Assembly: GCF_024713975.1 (NCBI RefSeq)
Contig: NC_091099.1
Location: 17,651,501 to 17,715,500, forward strand
Source: Paralichthys olivaceus
Taxonomy: Eukaryota; Chordata; Actinopteri; Pleuronectiformes; Paralichthyidae
DNA length: 64,000 nt
Direction: 5' to 3'
Shown here: one piece after another, positions 11,811 through 23,496 of the stretch
Layout of the letters: the number at the start of each line of letters is the position of its first letter
Numbering within the stretch: the stretch's first letter is position 1
The notes under the pieces: model-generated
Seen by the model: the letters and a program-made list of their open reading frames with translations, nothing else
What the model was told of the DNA's origin: nothing
Database searches by the model: none
Position numbers and translations under genes: made by a program

Positions 11811-14320
11811 ATGCACTTAACTGGCTGTGAGACTGAGAATCGCTCTGCAGGGTCTCTTTCAAAAAGTAGATGATACCAACAGCATCAATTTATTGTTGGT
11901 ACGATTAAAAGAACAGAAGTATGTTTTAAACCCCATTAAGAACTGGTATTCATGTCTCAGGTGATTAGGTCACAAGTGGACGCTTTAAGTACAGTAGTGT
12001 ACGCACCCCAGATGGAATGAGGACACATCTGATGTCCGAGGGGTAATGGCTGTGGCCAGCAGTGTGAACGCAAATGTCCTGGGCCACATTCACGAACAAG
12101 TTGAGGTCCTCTGACCTGCTACAGTATCATAATGAATCCAAAGTATTTTAGTATGATTGTTTTCCATATATTGATTGACAATGTTCCATCTGTGTACTCG
12201 GATTGGATTTGATAATAATTCGATCTCTGTCAACAGAAATAACAGATGTGAATATTTTAAGCATATGGAGCGGAAAAGTGGTAACTCGTACCTAGAACTA
12301 TCCACTTGTGATCGGATCTGTTGAGACACGTGAAAATACCAGGTCTGAACAGGGCCATACTGTGAAGTTACTGTATGTGAAATAGTGTCCTGACCTGGAA
12401 ACGGGATGAGGGTGACGCAGGTCAGGCTGGTTCTTCTGGCGCAGGAAGAAGTCCGGTGATGTACTGTGAATGTTTCAGCACTGTTATGTGTAAGCACTGA
12501 GCAAGCGATTGGTTCAAATGTTAGTTTTATGCTAACTGTCCCCATGCGTTACTGTATGGTGACCCTAAAGTTGTTATTTATTTACTCATTGACTTTATAG
12601 TAATGTGGTGAAGTTTAAAAATCTTGAAACAGATCATTTTCAGACAGAAGAAAATAACGCTGCGTTGCTAAATGATGCTTTTCTACACTGATAAACGTTG
12701 GGGTAATATTACTTTGAATTTTAAACATGTGCCTTTACTATTAACTTACTGCTCAAATTAAGTTATTTTTTAAAAGCTCGAACTGGTGATTTTATTTACT
12801 CTTAGCAAACTTTACCTCATAGAAACTGAAAGGCAAACTGGAGATTGGGGTAACTGGGAGCCACAGAATGCTGTGTATTTAAAAATGTCCTACTTAAAAT
12901 TGTAAGTATGACAGCTGAAGTAGGGAATCTATTAGCTACTTTAAATCTTGAATTTAAAACAGTGGCTGACACATGTGGTTATGTGGAATGATAACTGCTT
13001 TGAGCTTTGCACTTCTTGGTCATATTTGAAGGATTTTTTGATTTATCCCATTGTTACATAAAAGCACTATTCTGATTTGAATTTTAAATCCTAAATTATT
13101 ATCATACATGTGCAATTATATGATGTTGAAATGTGGGTGAAAATGTTACAAACTCCTTTTGAGTCTGCACATGTCTCACAGCAATATTATGTTATTGCGG
13201 TTTGTGGTACAGGCTACTGACCTGTATGTTTCATTGTGTCTATTGTTTGTAATTGCACTGTGTATTATTTGTGTCTCCTGTTGTTCGCTGTGTTTCTTTG
13301 CCACTGTTAATGTGTACACTGGTTTGTTTGGTCAACAGAGGAAGAGGGAGAAGTTAAGAACATATATGTCTGATAGTAAAGGGTAGAAAAAAACTCATAT
13401 ATTTGTAATTTGATGTAGGATCCATTTAATACCTTCCCCTCTGTCTGCACCATATGTATCATGAAACCATTATGATGGAATAAAGGGAATAAATATTTCC
13501 TTAAAATGTTATTTTTCATTTCTCTGTTACAGTCCAGCTTCACTCTGTCAGATAGTTCATCGTTTGGCAACCGCACAGTGTCTCAGATGTCACAGTGATA
13601 TACGGTTAGCTGTAAATTCAGTGATGGAGCAATAGAAACAAATTAGAAAACAAACAACAGTGTTGTTTTGGAAGCACAGAAATGTGTGCAATTTGGTTTG
13701 TGGTTTCCTGGAGCCCACTGGAAACAATAAACAACCGAGACTGTTCAGCTGCCACAGAGGGAACCAGAGGAGTGGTTCTTAGTTTCTTAACAGTTTCTTG
13801 TCATTTGTCCAGACCAGAGGGGCTGAGCCAGGGAGAAAACCTCTAATTGGATGAAATTGCTCAAAAATAGACGCAACGATCAGCATGATTTTTGCTCCCA
13901 TCTACGAGGCGACAACAATACATCTTACTGTATGGAATGTAGCAATCACATGTATGTTGTGTGGTGGATGTGCATCATCCAGTCCTCTCAGGTGTTAGTG
14001 TGACTTCATGTCTCACCATGAATGCATTCACTCCAGAGAGGGAATGAGTGGAAAAGGACTTGATCTTGTTCAAGGTTATTTAAAGGTATTTAATGTTTAA
14101 ATGTCTTCTAAAGACCAAATCAACATAAAATAACCTACATCAGATTTAAATCACTATAGGAGGTAATTCATCTCATATATACTATGTGTATAAACTGGAT
14201 AAATAAATGGCATAAGTGCCTGCACACACACACACACACACATATATACACGAGTACACACACATGCACATGCTGCCCAGTGTGGACATCACTGAGTTGC
14301 AGTTGGAGCAGGCGGGGCTG
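11811..14320. other. bpgm 3' region and intergenic sequence
   Basis: No coding sequence recognised. Possible bpgm polyadenylation hexamers are ATTAAA at 11904 (very short UTR) and AATAAA at 13479 and 13489 (about 1.7 kb UTR); I cannot decide between them. A (CA)n tract begins at 14223. Confidence 0.4.
14223..14242. repeat. (CA)n microsatellite
   Basis: About ten CA repeats followed by a TATATACA stretch, roughly 90 bp upstream of the candidate TATA box at 14330. Confidence 0.85.
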
Positions 14321-14329
14321 TTCATGCTG

Positions 14330-14399
14330 TTTATAAACCTCTGGGGGCACGCGCTCCCCTGACTTCGAGCAGGAACAGTCACTTCGGTCTGCAGGCCTG
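14330..14399 (+). promoter_or_regulatory. Candidate promoter and untranslated first exon (possibly distal cald1 exon)
   Basis: TTTATAAA (14330-14337) is followed about 25-30 bp later by roughly 40 bp ending in a perfect donor (GCCTG then gtaagt after 14399). No coding exon follows in this region. The nearest downstream plus-strand gene is cald1, 13.4 kb away, and caldesmon genes are known to use several upstream first exons, so a distal cald1 promoter is the simplest reading. Transcript data are absent. Confidence 0.35.
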
Positions 14400-17300
14400 G
14401 TAAGTTTTATGATGCTTTATTTTAATACAGCTGAAATGAGATGTTATCATTGTTATTATTATTGTTATTTAAGAGTGAAGTGGGTGAATTTGAGGAGAAT
14501 AAGTCTGGCACTGTGACCTGTGTAGTTGCAGATGCTGTCAAGACATAATTTGATGTCACCACAGGGTGTAAGCGTCATTAATAAGACTTCAACTAAACAA
14601 CTGGATTCGATTGGGAAGAGCTCTATATTCAAAAGACTGTTAATAGCTTGTTGCAATAAATTGGGTTATATATGGTATAGATACCTCACTCCTTGGAAAA
14701 TATATGCCATTCTATTTAGTCTGATTACACCTATCTCACATCGATGTGTTTTCAAAAGCTGATGTTTCATATCATCAATACAAATCAATTGATATTCAAT
14801 GAGGAAAACAAGTCAGAAAACAGATAAAAGTCTGCACATTAATGTTACAAAAACAGGAGAGTGTATTAAAATGTCTCGCCTCAATGCACGTTTGTGCTTG
14901 AGGAGGCTCCTGAAGTCTTCAGCAACAATTCACAAAATAATATGAAATATGAGACTAAACCTTTGTGTATTTTCTTTAGTTATAAATTAAAACCAATCAT
15001 TTCCTTACTGGAGATGATTTAAATTTTTATAAAGTTCTTCCACATTAGGAAAACTGGTTGTTAAGTTTGGCTGTGTATATACTTTATATTCCAAATCTTG
15101 TCTGCATTATGTAGAATAATAGCAAAATGATTTAGTGCAATGTAGTAAATGACATTTTATTTCAATTGTCACTCATTTGTTTTAAGTTGTTTAAAGTTAG
15201 AAAAATAACACTCATAAAGTTTAGAATATTTCTGCAGGGGAATCAGAAGGCTCTGTATCCATGTTGCCTTTGTGACATGATAATAGGAAGGCAGGACCTG
15301 CTCATTTCTAACAGGGTCTGACAGAGAAACTGCAAACTTGTCATTCCCCAAGCACAAAGTTATTACATGCTGAAAACATCCATTTCGGTGGTTCTGTCAA
15401 ACCCCAGAGTGAATACTGTTATTTGACTAAAGAGTTGACAGGCTGTGGAGAAGCTGTTTGCAGCCTGTGGACATGCCAAGTCAGTCTACTATTCCTTAGA
15501 TGGTATTGGAGATAAAGGCTGCAATCACATGTGAGTTGGATTGTGTGAGTTTACAACCACGGGCTCATCTCGTCTCTCCGGGTTTGCTGAGCATCCTCGG
15601 GATAATTTAGCATCGTCAGAGTGAAAACAGCTGTGCAGAGATACAGTAAAAAATGTTTGTGAATAAAATGTCAGTTATTTATGACATAGATTTGACTTCA
15701 AAGCTTCTATAAATCTACACAAAGAAGAGTTCACAGATTTAGTCTAATGACATGATTTAAGTTCCTCGTAAAAAGCTGCATTAAATTAGCTTGATCCAAA
15801 CACCAATGACTTTGACAGGAGAGAGTGGAGCTGTCCTGTGCCTTCCTAAACAGACTTTTAAAGGCAGTCATTAAAAAGAAGACAAATTTGCCAAATGAGA
15901 AACCGATACAGGGCTGGATCACACTGCTGATGCTTTAGTCTGAGCACAAGTGGGTCCTTGTTGCTGAGAAGTGGCGTGATTTGACAGAGAGGAAGGCCGG
16001 CTGCTGTGTCCATGTACAGATGGGACGCTTTAAACGGGAGAGGAAATGGTTTTCCACATGAGCAAATTGCAGGAGAGGTAAGAGGTGAATGTTACTGGCT
16101 CTAACATAAATGAAGGCATTCATCAGTAATCAGTCTGCCATCAAATCTACTTAGTAGATGCAAGGTGGAATAACATTCCTCTGGCTCATACCCCGAACGA
16201 CCGAGATGCAGGGTTTATTTGTTTAAACGTCCACCTGTTCCTGCACCATCGCTATGACGACGGGGATGATAGTTGGCCTCCCAGCAGCACTGTATGGAAA
16301 GTGGACTCATGGCGACTACAATGGAAAGAAGCTATTCTTAGATTTGTATAGCAGCAGGTATTTCCTAGAGTAAACCATGCTCTGTGTCTGTGGCCTTGCA
16401 CTTTGCCAAGCTGGGACACTACAACTAACACTGGCTGTGTGCTTCCTTAAAAGGAGGCCGAGTACACTGTCTCAGCTGATGGGATGCAAAGCAGGGAGTG
16501 CACATAGCTGCATCTATTTGCTTTCAGTCCCCTGGTTGAGGAGGAAACTGTATCTCAGCTTTGGATTCACCAAGGATACTTCAGTTATGTTTCATTGATC
16601 ACTAAGAGCCTATTTGTCTTGATAAAAGACAGAATGCAGCAAGTAAGCAACACTCTTTCCCTTGTTCAAGCTTCAGCTGTCAGCAGATGATGGATTCCCT
16701 GTGTCCTTTGCTTATTAAAGCAAGGCTGAGCTGCACTGAAGAGAAACGAGGAGCCCGACTGAGCACTCCCCCCCTAAAATCTTCACTTGACCACTCGATG
16801 GTTATCAGCTGCAGATCAACACGCCCTCCTTTTCGTACCAAACAAACATTTTAATGAGCTGCAGTAAAGGTCAGCACTACAGCGTGCATGTCGTGGCTGG
16901 TAGACTGAATGGAATTTGCATCCTGGTCAGGGACTTTTTCTTATGTGACCATGTTTGGTCATGTGGAGTAAGTAGCTGCGGCTTCTTGATTCATTGCAAA
17001 CGCCTCTCTGGCATCTGTTTATCTCTGAGTGTGTTGAAGCCCTTTCTTTATCTTTTAACAAGTACCTCATCTCATCGGGGCTATAGAATTACATAAGGGC
17101 CTATATGTTGTGTATACTTTTTATATTTATCAGTGCAAATTACAGTGAAAGCAACAATGAGATCATTTTCAATTCTTCACAAAACACTAACCAGTATAAT
17201 AAAACAAGTCAAATACTTACACAGTGAGATGAAATAAACATTCATGTACACACCTCTGCTCTCACTGTGCAGTGAGTTGAGCAAAGAACTTAATAGGTTC

Positions 17301-20300
17301 TTTCTCTATTCACAACCCACCCCTGCACAAATTTCATGGAAATCTTGAGGGCACATATTACATTGGTGACCCAAATCCATCAAGGACATGATAATTAAAG
17401 ATTCCAAAATATCCAACCACTGCAATTTATCAATCAACGGCTCAAACTCGTCTCAGATTTCAGATTCTGGAACGTAACAACGAGGAGGCTGGTGTTGTTA
17501 GTTTGTCTGGAAGAACTCATCCATGTGAAATACGCAAAGCATCTTTACCTTTATGTTTCAGCTCTTTACCCTATTTTGCAACAGCAGGCTGATACATTAT
17601 CAACAAGGCAGATGAGATGCTGTTAGAATTTGTTATTAGACTTTAAGCAATGTAGAAGCTGCTAAGAGTTTAAATGTATTGAGTTTCTAGTGGCCCAAAG
17701 GATTGTGGGCAAATTTGTGCTGAAACGTTTTGCATCCACAGAGCGACTGACTGCATTTTTGGTTTCCGTATTTGACAGAACATCCAAAGGTTCAGAATTA
17801 CAAAATAAATCCCCCAATACCACTGTTCTGGACGGAGGACAAGTCAAACATCTCTCACAGGCGGAGCAGCAGGAGTTTAGAGCAGCAGGCAAACAGACTC
17901 CAGATGAAATCTCCTCCATCTTCTCATTATAACAGTTTACCTTGATTACGGCGAAACAAAGAAACGCAGTGACATGACAGTTGCATCTATAATGAGGTTC
18001 TTATTCACACCATTTTACACTCTGCCAGCTGCCAGCTGCCTTCACACAAGTCGTGTCTGTGCCACACATTTGCTGCATCCCTCACTGCGATAGATCTCAA
18101 ATGTAGCTGATTGGAGGGATTATATGATGTGTTTTGCGTGTATATTTTTGAAAGTTTGATTCGTTCTTGGGCTGGTTGGGCTTATTAAAAATCAAAGTTT
18201 TAAGAAAAAACATCAGTAAATATTCTATACCAACAAATGAGTGTCATTTAAACTGAATTTTAGCATTCTATAAGCGAACAAGCGAACATTTCACTTTCAC
18301 TACAAGTTGCATGTTCACTGCATTGTTCCTGGGCTTTGAAAACCTTTTTAATACATGATCTATGGCGTTGATTTTAACGGTCTGCTTAGGGCCACAGCAA
18401 ATTAGTTTTCAGTATGATTGACTTGTCATTTTTATTAATTGTATTTAGCTTTGATTGTAGATTATTTGGAATTTTATTTTATAAAATTATGATGACAATC
18501 ATAAAGATGACAATATTAGATTTGTTTTTTGCAGTTTGAAGTAAAGTAACTAAATTATTATACAGTAACATCAGCTGTTATAAAGAAAGAAAAATTCACA
18601 GACCTGAACATTTTTTGTAAATTATCTAAAAAAGCAAGTTGTGGTTGCTACTATAGCAACAGAATGTGCAAAGGACAATGACTGCTCCGAAGCGGATGGC
18701 GTTGTTTATAATCACATGATAGCTGCATGCAAAAAAGAAAAAAAGTTAATTTGTTATTGTCTGGCTTCCTTTTGGTCACACCCACCAGACTTACTTGATT
18801 GATTACGAGACAGAGAGACTTGTACAGACAGATATCCAGCTGCCTGCATGTTTCCTGAATGAAGATGTGAGGTCTGCTGTAAGCTGCCAAACCAAATGTA
18901 AATCAGCCATTAAAAAAATAATGCTTCCTTTTTCTGCCTTTTCTTCTGATGTGTTATTAATACACTGGAAAACTCTCCAGAAAGACGCCATCATCAGGCC
19001 AGTAATTACACAGCCAGACTATATAAAACAGCACATGGCATGTACACAATGCTGGGATGAATAGAAACACAAAGGAGGACCATGCAATTGATGTAATTAT
19101 GGGTTTTTAGTGGGATTCTCTTAACTTTTGTTTTGCATGCCAAGCACTAATGTCCTAGAAGACTTATTTAACCGTCAGTGGACCACTAGAGGAATTCTCA
19201 GGCTAAATCCTCAGCTTCAGAGACAAAGTCAAACGTGGGTTCACTGTGATTCAACTTCTTTTAGTGGCACTGGCACTGGATACAAAGCAAAACAAGTTTT
19301 ATTAAGAACTGTGCTCATTAATCACTCTCTATAGGTCTCCCAGTTAAATTTTGGATGTATATCAAAAGGATGAATCAAAAGTCTCTGAACTTTCTGTGTC
19401 TGCACCAGGTTAGAATAATATAGATCAACATTTAGAAGATATAACGCTCATGTTGACTGCAGGAGGCATGAAGTGATTGGACTATTGGCATAAAGACTGC
19501 TATAAAGACAAGTTGTATTTTATTATAGTTATATTATTGGGCAAACAGAGACATAAAATGTCACCTTCAGGCTTTTCCCTTTACTCTGAACCAAATGAAC
19601 AAGTGTGGAGCCTCAGACCAAGGTTCAGACAAATGGACAAAGTTTGATGTGACCAAAACAGCCTGGGTTATTTGCAGTGTGAACAGGAAGAGACAGCGCT
19701 GAAAAGTAGAAGAAGATAAAAAAGCACAGGCCTTGCTGATCCGTCCAGAAACAGAGTTGTAACAAAATGGATAAAAGGAATCTGTTCAGTAATTTTCTCC
19801 TTTCAAACAGAAATTGAAATCACGCCCACGTTAGACACACGCCCATCAAACCAATCAATGTCAAGTATATGTGCGGCTCATGTAGGCGATGACAACAGGC
19901 CATACCTATGTTACACAAAATGCTTCCTGGAATTACAATGTGAAAACCAATACTAACCAGAATGTTACAAACAACTGAACCTTGGTTTGGACTTTCAGTA
20001 GTGAAAACGCCTCTAGAAGTTGCTGGGAGGTTGAGCCCCACTGTTCCCCTGCAGACTGTATGTTAAGTTTGGCTAATTGCTCAGTATGTAATGTATAGAC
20101 ATGACAGTGACAGTCTTTAAAACCCATATTCTCTCAGAATATAGGCCACATGTGTATATCAGCCTGCTCCAGACAGCTGTGAAATGCTTCAATGCAAATG
20201 TTGTGGAACTCATACAACCAGTGTTCACCAGTGCATGTCACAGTACATGCTCCCAGCAGAAAAGCTCCATTGTTTCCTTATCAGTGCTGTTTACCTCACG

Positions 20301-20772
20301 TGACTCTTGATTTGTTGCAAACATCGGTATAAATATTCATGAGAAGCATCTGCTCAGTGTTAGAGACGAGGTAAAAAAGTAAAACAAGATTAACCAGTAA
20401 GCGATGTATCATCTTTAAACTGTTGCAGGCATTTTTCTTTTGTTGTGGCAAGTTACAACAAAAAGATAAAATTGTTTAAAGAGGGGGAGCCAGAACATAA
20501 TGTCCACATAAAAACCGTGGCTTTTTGCATTTTAGTTACTTCATGCAAGCAACACACTTCTAATTTATACAAATCACCTGTCTGATGACTGATGGGGCCA
20601 CTGTTAGGGGGAACTCTCAACTGATTATTTTTTAAATTATCTGTATGTGTAGAAAGGTAATTCCCTCTTGCTTCCAGAGTGGTGATTTGTTAAACTTTAG
20701 AAATGCAGACCTTTGCCAGTCTGGCTGGACCAGGGCCAATAAAAACAGGGCTGGATCACAAATGTGACGTGT

Positions 20773-20826
<54 letters not shown>

Positions 20827-21640
20827 CTGCAGGTCAGTCAGTCTGCATTATAGACTCCATTACTTGGTCCCATATATGAACACCTGCAAGGAGAGTGATT
20901 GATATCACTTTGTATTATGTGACTGTCAAATGAAATAAGTCAGTAAAGATGTGAGTGTTTCACGTCCATAGAACTTTCGCAGGACTGCTTTTGTAAGAAA
21001 TTGATATTAATCCTATGTTTATGTCAAAATGGTGCTGTTGATGATGGATCATGATATTATTGACAAAAACAAAATGGTAACTGCTCTTAAACCTGGATGT
21101 TCCAGTACCATGTAGTTCATCCTGCACCTACAGGGTGGTGTTAAATACTGAGACCATAATCAGCATTAAAATTAAACTGACTTCTAGTATGTTTGCTGTG
21201 GTATAATCAGTTGAAATGGTCTCTTTGTAAGTCTCAGACAGAACAAGCGCAATTTTCTTTTCAATTTATTTTGATACACATATTCTAAATTGATGAATTG
21301 TAGTCATTGGCATGAAGTGGGTATTATGATTATCTCTATATAATTACCAGTGACATGAATCTCCAGATGGCTGGATTTTATTATGTTGTTGATTCAAATT
21401 ATATATGTTTTTCTTTTTGTCAACAAAACCCATGAAAAGGCCATTACCATAAATAAATTGCTCATTAAGAGACTTAGAATTTGTTAAAATGCAATATATT
21501 TGTGACCATTTAGTAAACTTTTGTATATAAAAATCTAGGATAAGTAAGGATATAAAATATACAGATATCCGTAGCTATTAACGTGTCAAAGGTTTTCTTT
21601 GTGTGTTTTGACAATATTCCATGAAGTGTATTGAATTTAG
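14400..21640. other. Long region without a recognised gene
   Basis: AT-rich sequence with only short chance ORFs. Exceptions worth noting: a protein-like ORF near 17690-17932 (see findings), a CArG-box match CCTTAAAAGG at 16445-16454, a repeat fragment at about 17315-17400 sharing words with the repeats at 41735-42080 and 47460-47800, and a (TG)n microsatellite at 20768. Confidence 0.45.
20768..20825. repeat. (GT)n microsatellite
   Basis: About 28 GT dinucleotides with a single GTTT interruption near the start. Confidence 0.95.
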
Positions 21641-21645
21641 GGTCT

Positions 21646-21720
21646 CTTAAATGGTAAATGGACTGTACTCATATAGCACTGTCTTATCGACCACTCAAAT
21701 CAAACCTGAAAACCTTGTGG
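21646..21720. repeat. Fragment of a teleost interspersed repeat
   Basis: The stretch TAAATGGTAAATGGACTGTA followed by TATAGCACTGTCTTATCGACC resembles the start of a repeat I recognise as very frequent in fish genomes. It is cut off before the LTR element begins at 21764. Family assignment was not possible here. Confidence 0.5.
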
Positions 21721-21758
21721 TCAGTGGACGACCCTCTGTAAGTCACTCCCCAAGGAAT

Positions 21759-21763
21759 GTGAT
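21759..21763. repeat. Left target-site duplication GTGAT of the LTR element
   Basis: GTGAT immediately precedes the left LTR, and the same five bases follow the right LTR (23856-23860). This is a standard 5-bp integrase target duplication. Confidence 0.93.
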
Positions 21764-22124
21764 TGTGGCGTTTGACCACGCCACCGGGTTCCCCCCACGA
21801 CAGCCAGAGACGAACCAGTCCAACCATTGCGGGTTCGGAAACATCTTTTATTAAGGTCAACTGAAACTTACAACATGTAACTTAACTGTCCAGCACTTTC
21901 TGCTGGACCTTCAGCTTCACCCAGTGTTCTCCGTGTTCTTTTTGTGCCTTCTCGAGAGTTCTCTGCGTCTCAGAGCGTTTCTTGTGTTCTCTCAGTGTGT
22001 CCCCCGTGTTCCTCTGAGCTGCCTCCTTTTAACGTCTGAGGATCAATCAGCTAACAGCTCTCACCTGTGCTGATTGATCCTCAGTGGTGCAGGTGAAGGT
22101 TCTCGCCACCCCTTCACCTCCACA
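21764..22124 (-). repeat. LTR, 3' copy of the element (left)
   Basis: 361 bp. In minus orientation it holds a 16-bp perfect inverted repeat in U3 (22036-22051 and 22069-22084), a TTAAAAGG TATA-like box, and an AATAAA polyadenylation signal (in plus sense TTTATT near 21849). About 265 bp appear identical to the right copy; differences are confined to the first ~95 plus-strand bases. Confidence 0.93.
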
Positions 22125-23460
22125 TACCCCCACCGTCAAACTCAGGCCCGGGAGCTATCCGGCCTGAACTACTCCCCCCCCTCCCATCCGGCCAGGGGAG
22201 GAGCCCAGCCCACCGACTGAGGCGCTCCGGGGGTCGAGCAGGTGGGCGTCGCGGGACGCGGCCTCTCTCCGGCGGCCTGGAAGGTGGGCGCCGCCGCACG
22301 GGCACCTTGGACCCCGGAGCAGGTGGGCGCCGCCGCACGGGCACCTTGGACCCCGGAGCAGGTGGGCGCCGCCGCACGGGCACCTTGGACCCCGGAACAG
22401 GTGGGCGCCGCCGCACGGGCACCTTGGACCCCGGAACAGGTGGGCGCCGCCGCACGGGCACCTTGGACCCCGGAGCAGGTGGGCGCCGCCGCACGGGCAC
22501 CTTGGCCCCCGGAGCAGGTGGGCGCCGCCGCACGGGCACCTTGGCCCCCGGAGCAGGTGGGCGCCGCCGCACGGGCACCTTGGCCCCCGGAGCAGGTGGG
22601 CGCCGCCGCACGGGCACCTTGGCCCCCGGAGCAGGTGGGCGCCGCCGCACGGGCACCTTGGACCCCGGAACAGGAGTGCGCCGCCCTCCGGGAGACCCCG
22701 CCGACCTCGGCACCGGGACCGGAGGCATCAGCTTCTCCGCTGACCGGGGCGCAGGAAGAGGAGCAGGACCCGGAGGTGTCGGCTTCCCCGCCGACCTCGG
22801 CACCGGGACCGGAGGCGTCAGCTTCTCCGCTGACCGGGGCGCAGGAAGAGGAGCAGGACCCGGAGGTGTCGGCTTCCCCGCCGACCTCGGCACCGGGACC
22901 GGAGGCGTCAGCTTCCCCGCTGACCCGAGAGCAGGAAGAGGAGTCGCCCCGGGAGGTGTCGGCTTCCCCGCCGACCGCGGCACCGGAACCGGAGATCTCG
23001 GCTTCCCCGCCGACCTCAGCGCTGGAACCGGAGGCGTCCGCTTCCCCGCTGAACCTGGAGCAAGAAGAGGAGTCGGCCCGGGAGGTGTCGGCTTCACCGC
23101 CGACCTAGGCACCGGGACCGGAGGCGTCAGCTTCTCCGCTGACACGGGAGCAGGAAGAGGAGTCGGCCCGGGAGGTGTCGGCTTCACCGCCGACCGAGGC
23201 ACCGGAACCGGAGGTCTCGGCTTCCCCGCCGACCTCAGCGCTGGAACCGGAGGCGTCAGCTTCCCCGCTAACCCTGGAGCCGGACCCATCGGCTTCACCG
23301 CCGATCGGGGACCAGCGCTCCCCGCCCTCTCCAGCTCGGTGCCGCAGGTGAGGCGCTCACGCCTCATCCTCTCCGTCTGCCTCAGGAGCTCCTCCATCTG
23401 CCTCTGCGTCCGCCTCAGGATCTCCTCCGTTTCCTTCCCCAGCGATTGTACCCGGTCCAT
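22114..23460 (-). CDS. Repeat-built Pro/Arg-rich ORF of the LTR element (448 aa from internal ATG)
   Basis: An open frame from an ATG at 23460 (an upstream in-frame ATG lies in the 5' LTR) to a stop just inside the 3' LTR. Residues 1-45 (begins MDRVQSLGKETEEILRR) look like an amphipathic, charged helix or coiled coil. The middle consists of about 30-residue repeats with the motif PPVPVPRSAGKPTPPGP. The C-terminal third has ten 13-residue repeats of the type KVPVRRRPPAPGA. No zinc knuckle, protease or polymerase motif is visible. It may be a rapidly evolving gag-like or nucleic-acid-binding protein, or simply an array kept open by repeat structure; the plus strand is also open over most of this span. 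Confidence 0.5.
   Translation of the reverse strand: MDRVQSLGKETEEILRRTQRQMEELLRQTERMRRERLTCGTELERAGSAGPRSAVKPMGPAPGLAGKLTPPVPALRSAGKPRPPVPVPRSAVKPTPPGPTPLPAPVSAEKLTPPVPVPRSAVKPTPPGPTPLLAPGSAGKRTPPVPALRSAGKPRSPVPVPRSAGKPTPPGATPLPALGSAGKLTPPVPVPRSAGKPTPPGPAPLPAPRSAEKLTPPVPVPRSAGKPTPPGPAPLPAPRSAEKLMPPVPVPRSAGSPGGRRTPVPGSKVPVRRRPPAPGAKVPVRRRPPAPGAKVPVRRRPPAPGAKVPVRRRPPAPGAKVPVRRRPPAPGSKVPVRRRPPVPGSKVPVRRRPPVPGSKVPVRRRPPAPGSKVPVRRRPPAPGSKVPVRRRPPSRPPERGRVPRRPPARPPERLSRWAGLLPWPDGRGGSSSGRIAPGPEFDGGGMWR
22283..22672. repeat. 39-bp tandem array, ten units
   Basis: Exactly 390 bp. Each unit begins GGTGGGCGCCGCCGCACGGG and units differ at only a few positions (GAC/GCC, GGAGCA/GGAACA). The period is a multiple of three, so the 13-residue protein repeat stays in frame. 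Very GC- and CpG-rich compared with the surrounding AT-rich DNA. Confidence 0.95.
22701..23290. repeat. 90-bp tandem array with one irregular unit
   Basis: CCGACCTCGGCACCGGGACC or a close variant recurs at 22701, 22791, 22881 and 22971 (period 90), then at 23010 and 23100 after an extra 39-bp partial unit. In-frame period of 30 codons on the minus strand. Confidence 0.85.
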
Positions 23461-23477
23461 GTCTCTGGCTGTGTGAG

Positions 23478-23495
23478 GTCCCTGTTCAGGTGCCA
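23478..23495 (-). other. Primer-binding site of the LTR element (tRNA-Lys type)
   Basis: On the minus strand it starts TGGCACCTGAACAGGGAC, one base after the end of the 5' LTR. It differs from the canonical tRNA-Lys(UUU) complement at two positions; both are the transitions expected from decay of methylated CpG. Confidence 0.75.
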
Positions 23496-23496
23496 G

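Noticed and set aside
18651-19064. Overlapping plus and minus ORFs of 60-90 codons in the long intergenic region
   Set aside because: AT-rich, no recognisable domain, no supporting splice pattern; typical chance ORFs.
22242-23476. Plus-strand ORFs of 288 and 389 codons in the LTR element
   Set aside because: Open because of GC-rich tandem units with in-frame period; the element's LTR orientation, primer site and purine tract all point to the minus strand.
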